The notes under the pieces were generated by a model. That model was given only the letters and a program-made list of their open reading frames with translations, did no database searches and was not told the origin of the DNA. Position numbers and translations under genes: made by a program. From the NCBI RefSeq assembly GCF_004570845.1, contig NZ_SPQZ01000001.1:744001-808000 (forward strand): 64,000 nt of DNA. The letters are read 5' to 3'. The DNA comes from Orlajensenia leifsoniae (lineage in GTDB: Bacteria; Actinomycetota; Actinomycetes; Actinomycetales; Microbacteriaceae). Positions 61,329-64,000 of this stretch are shown here, one piece after another. Numbering within the stretch: position 1 is the first letter of the stretch; every line of letters begins with the position of its first letter.

Positions 61329-61345
61329 GAGCCGTTCCCCGTCGC

Positions 61346-62593
61346 TCAGTCGGCGGCGGCGATCCTCGCATCCGCAGCCGTGCCCGGACGCTGACGCCGC
61401 CGCACCTTCGCCCGCGGTCCCAGTGCCTCCTCCAGCACAGCGAGCAGCACCGACACCACGACGAGGATCGGCAGGGCAACCAGGGCGATCTGCTCGGCGA
61501 TCACCGGCACCAGCACGAGCGCCAGAACCGCAGCGCCGAAGCGCAGCAGCGACCATTGGCCCGACACCCGCGCCCAGATGAAGCCGGTGGTCGCGAGATA
61601 CAGGGACAGGCCGCCGCCCAGCGCCCAGGCCGCGAAGTATCCGATGGCCTCAGGCGACTCGACGTGGTGCATCCCCTGCTCCACACCGAGCGCCACGATG
61701 ATGATGCCTGCGACGACGAACGGATGCAGGTAGGTGTAGACGTCGGTGGCGGCATCCACCCTGTCGCGCCCCTTGCGTCTCCGCAGTGCGTGCTCGACGC
61801 CGCTGGAGAGGTGGTGGAAGTAGTTCCACCACATGGCCACGGCGAGCGTGATGGCGAACAGCGATCCGACGATGATCGGCACGCTGATGGCGAGCTCAGC
61901 GACCCCGACGCCTGTCGCGACGACGGACTCGCCGAGCGCCAGGATGACGATGAGCCCGTGCCGCTCCGAGAAGTGGGCCATGGAGTAGATGCGCCAGTCG
62001 CCGCCGTGGGAGGTGACGAAGATGATCACCCCCTGCAGCAGCGCCGTGCCGAGCCAGATCCACGCCTGCCAGGGGCCGCCGATGAGGGCACCGACCGTGG
62101 TCAATGCCAGCACGGGCACGATGGTGATGCCGACGCTACGGAGGATCTGGCGGCGAAGGGCGGCATCCGTTCCCGCGGCGATCCAGTAGACGACGGCGTG
62201 CACGATGCTCACCAGCGTGATGCCCACCACGAAGACCATCGGAGCGAAGAGACCACCCTCGAGGTCGTCGAAGCTCTCGGGGATCACCAGCGACACGATG
62301 AACATGATGGCGATCGCGAGCATGATTCCGACACGCACGACGCCGTGGTCGGCGTGCGCCTGATTGGTGAGCCAGGCGAACGAGGTCCACGACCACCAGA
62401 TGAGAGCGAGCACGGCAAGCCCTTGGAGCACACTCTCGGCGCTGTGCCCGTGCGACATCAGCTGCGTCACCTGGGTGAAGGCGAACACGTAGACGAGGTC
62501 GAAGAACAGCTCCAGCGTGGTGACCCTGTCACCCTCGCGGGAGGTCTCGGCCGTGAGCAGCTGGCCAGTGACCAGGGCCCGGAAACCCGTCAT
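61346..62593 (-). CDS. ltrA: Low temperature requirement protein A (LtrA) family membrane protein
   Basis: 415 residues, about 12 membrane segments. LELFFDLVYVFAFTQVTQ and HFSERHGLIVILALGESVVA are the signatures of the family. First found in Listeria as needed for growth in the cold; the transported or bound substrate is still unknown. The last 25 residues are basic. Convergent with the phosphatase. Confidence 0.93.
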   Translation of the reverse strand: MTGFRALVTGQLLTAETSREGDRVTTLELFFDLVYVFAFTQVTQLMSHGHSAESVLQGLAVLALIWWSWTSFAWLTNQAHADHGVVRVGIMLAIAIMFIVSLVIPESFDDLEGGLFAPMVFVVGITLVSIVHAVVYWIAAGTDAALRRQILRSVGITIVPVLALTTVGALIGGPWQAWIWLGTALLQGVIIFVTSHGGDWRIYSMAHFSERHGLIVILALGESVVATGVGVAELAISVPIIVGSLFAITLAVAMWWNYFHHLSSGVEHALRRRKGRDRVDAATDVYTYLHPFVVAGIIIVALGVEQGMHHVESPEAIGYFAAWALGGGLSLYLATTGFIWARVSGQWSLLRFGAAVLALVLVPVIAEQIALVALPILVVVSVLLAVLEEALGPRAKVRRRQRPGTAADARIAAAD

Positions 62594-62871
62594 GGCGGCA
62601 GCCTAGGCGCGGCGTCGCTTCGCCGTCCAGAGGTCGCGCTCGCCTCCTGGCCCACGAAGCTCCTGGTCGAGCAGGCCAGCGCAAACCGATTCGCCGACGC
62701 CTCCGAATCACCTTCACGACCGCGGACGTCTGCCCTTCTTCGTCCTCGGCCCGCTGAAGCTCCATTTCAGTGCTGCGTCAGGTGCCCCGAACCACCTGCC
62801 GCACGGCACCACCGGTGAACTGCACGACCCGCTCGCTCCACCACTCAGCGTTGACTAAGGAGAAGCTCCTC

Positions 62872-63780
62872 ATGAGAAGGACGACACGAAGGACCCCGGC
62901 ACGCCGCCGCCTGATCGTAGGCGCGGCCGCACTCACCGCAACCGCTCTCGTCAGCTTCGGCCTCGGCGCCGCTCCAGCACTGGCTGCCGTCCGCACCGCC
63001 CCCGCCGACGCCGGCTGGGTGCGCGTCGGACACCTCTCGCCGGACACCGCCGCCGTCGATGTGCGACTCGCTCCGGCTGACGGCGGCGCGGCAGCGGTCG
63101 AACTCGACGATGTGACCTACGGCCAGGTGTCGCCGTACGCCGCGCTGGCTGCCGGCGACTACGAGCTCACGATGGTTCCGGCCGGTGCGCCGGCCGACAC
63201 CACGCCCGTCGTCACCACTGAGGTCACCGTCACGGCCGGGATGGCCGGCACCGTGGCGGCCTACGGCCTGAACGACTCCCTGCAGACCATGGCTCTGGGC
63301 GACGACCTCACCAGCCCGGCCGCCGGAGAGGCCCGCATCCGCGTCGTCTCGGCATCGACCCAGGTGGATTCGGTCGACGTCACCACCACCACCGGCGTCG
63401 CGATCGCGACCGGCGCGGCATCGGGCACCGCCACCGACTACGCGAGCGTTCCGTCCGGCCCGTGGGACCTCGTCGTCACGACGCCCGACGCCGCCAGCTA
63501 CGACGCCTCGGTCACCGTCGACCCCGGCACGATCAGCACGCTGTTCGTTCTCGACAACGCCTCGGGCGGACTCACCGTCCTGCCCGTGCTCGACGGCTCG
63601 GCCGCCGGCGACGCCCCCGACGGATCGCTCGACACCGGCGGCGGCGCCCTCCGCGACGCCGGCGGTGCAGGCGCGTTCACCGCCGCCGGCACCTCCGGGG
63701 CCGGTGCCACCGACCCCATCACCCTCATCGCGAGCTTCCTCAGCGGCTTCGTGCAGGCCGCCGCGGCAGCGCTGCGCTGA
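62872..63780 (+). CDS. Secreted DUF4397 domain protein
   Basis: 302 residues. Signal peptide with a twin-Arg-rich start and hydrophobic LIVGAAALTATALVSFGLG, cleavage near 38. A DUF4397 domain (WVRVGHLSPDTAAVDVRLAP) and a second related half follow, then a Gly/Ala-rich stretch and a hydrophobic C-terminal helix (TLIASFLSGFVQAAAAAL). No LPxTG is present. AAGGAG precedes ATG 62872. Followed after 21 bp by a probable class F sortase gene, a pairing common in actinobacteria. Confidence 0.9.
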   Translation: MRRTTRRTPARRRLIVGAAALTATALVSFGLGAAPALAAVRTAPADAGWVRVGHLSPDTAAVDVRLAPADGGAAAVELDDVTYGQVSPYAALAAGDYELTMVPAGAPADTTPVVTTEVTVTAGMAGTVAAYGLNDSLQTMALGDDLTSPAAGEARIRVVSASTQVDSVDVTTTTGVAIATGAASGTATDYASVPSGPWDLVVTTPDAASYDASVTVDPGTISTLFVLDNASGGLTVLPVLDGSAAGDAPDGSLDTGGGALRDAGGAGAFTAAGTSGAGATDPITLIASFLSGFVQAAAAALR

Positions 63781-63801
63781 TCACCTGAGGCCCGATCGAT
63801 C

Positions 63802-64000
63802 ATGTCCGACCCGACCCCCCTCCTCCGTCCCCGACGTCCGCGTCGTCGCCGGCAGCGTCGACGCCGCCTGCTGCTGACCGCCGTCGTCGCCGCGTCGACC
63901 CTGGCCGTCGGCGGTATCGCTACGGTCTGGATCTCCACGACACGGATGGCGACGGATGCCGCTCCCGCCGCGGTCTCCTCTCCGCTGCCGTCGCCGGCCA
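63802..64000 (+). CDS. Probable class F sortase, N-terminal part only
   Basis: 66 residues visible: a very basic N-terminus (PRRPRRRRQRRRR), one membrane segment (LLLTAVVAASTLAVGGIATVWI) and the start of a Ser/Pro/Ala-rich extracytoplasmic linker. The catalytic domain lies beyond the right edge. The sortase call rests on membrane topology and on the DUF4397 neighbour, and is therefore an inference. Confidence 0.6.
   Translation, partial: MSDPTPLLRPRRPRRRRQRRRRLLLTAVVAASTLAVGGIATVWISTTRMATDAAPAAVSSPLPSPA

Noticed and set aside
1-64000. Transposases, prophage genes, CRISPR arrays, tRNA or rRNA genes
   Set aside because: None recognised on either strand; the repeats seen are short palindromes, not CRISPR units, and no T-loop GGTTCGAATCC-type sequence in a cloverleaf context was found.

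Overview
The window is high-GC actinobacterial chromosome, most likely from the family Microbacteriaceae. The grounds are the GC-rich codon usage, F420-type and Eis-type enzymes, a MarP-like protease, intergenic GGTCGAGTAG...TATCGAGACC palindromes, and a strikingly frequent octamer CGGATGCC/GGCATCCG. Coding density is near 95 percent. I saw no rRNA, tRNA, CRISPR array, prophage or transposase gene. Both edges cut genes.

Layout. 1-16 kb holds housekeeping and accessory enzymes: a Gfo/Idh/MocA oxidoreductase, transglutaminase-like protein, maltokinase-like kinase, YceI, acyltransferase, GT39-type glycosyltransferase, a divergent HxlR/AHSA1 pair around a perfect palindrome, a SWIM-SNF2 ATPase, and a CvpA/trypsin protease of the MarP type. 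15-38 kb is a catabolic island for an acyl-CoA substrate. It encodes an alcohol dehydrogenase, a FabG-like SDR, a MaoC hydratase, thiolase, two acyl-CoA dehydrogenases, a thioesterase, an APH-like kinase, an acyl-CoA ligase, a complete Liv-type ABC importer, two more SDRs, an MDR reductase and two TetR regulators. Four promoters in it carry the same operator, (A/G)CAxACCG-N6-CGGTxTG. The kinase + acyl-CoA dehydrogenase + CoA-ligase operon resembles the levulinate/4-hydroxyacid pathway (LvaA, LvaC, LvaE; human ACAD10/11), so I infer uptake and beta-oxidation of a 4-hydroxy- or 4-keto-acid or lactone-derived substrate.

38-47 kb: an MsrB-MsrA pair, then a lipoprotein, a single-chain ECF transporter (T-A-A-S in one polypeptide) and, convergently, B12-dependent methionine synthase metH. 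The context suggests cobalamin uptake. 47-64 kb: an Eis-like acetyltransferase, NERD protein, deazaflavin-type oxidoreductase, PLP decarboxylase, 3-hydroxyacyl-CoA dehydrogenase with a MarR regulator and two tandem operators, gluconokinase, patatin, an EEP nuclease/phosphatase, a highly structured small-ORF locus (56.4-57.2 kb), assorted enzymes, LtrA, and a DUF4397 protein followed by the start of a probable class F sortase gene.

Most notable non-gene structure: a 34-bp repeat occurs as an intergenic inverted pair and also inside coding sequence, in the same orientation and reading phase, in two unrelated transporters (LivM-type permease and ECF protein). It adds peptides of the type AS(T/A)AD(S/V)VR(A/V)SA, as Rickettsia palindromic elements do. 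The 56.4-57.2 kb locus combines a 27-codon ORF with a strong ribosome binding site, a run of perfect hairpins, an 84-residue ORF and a 16-bp-stem hairpin.
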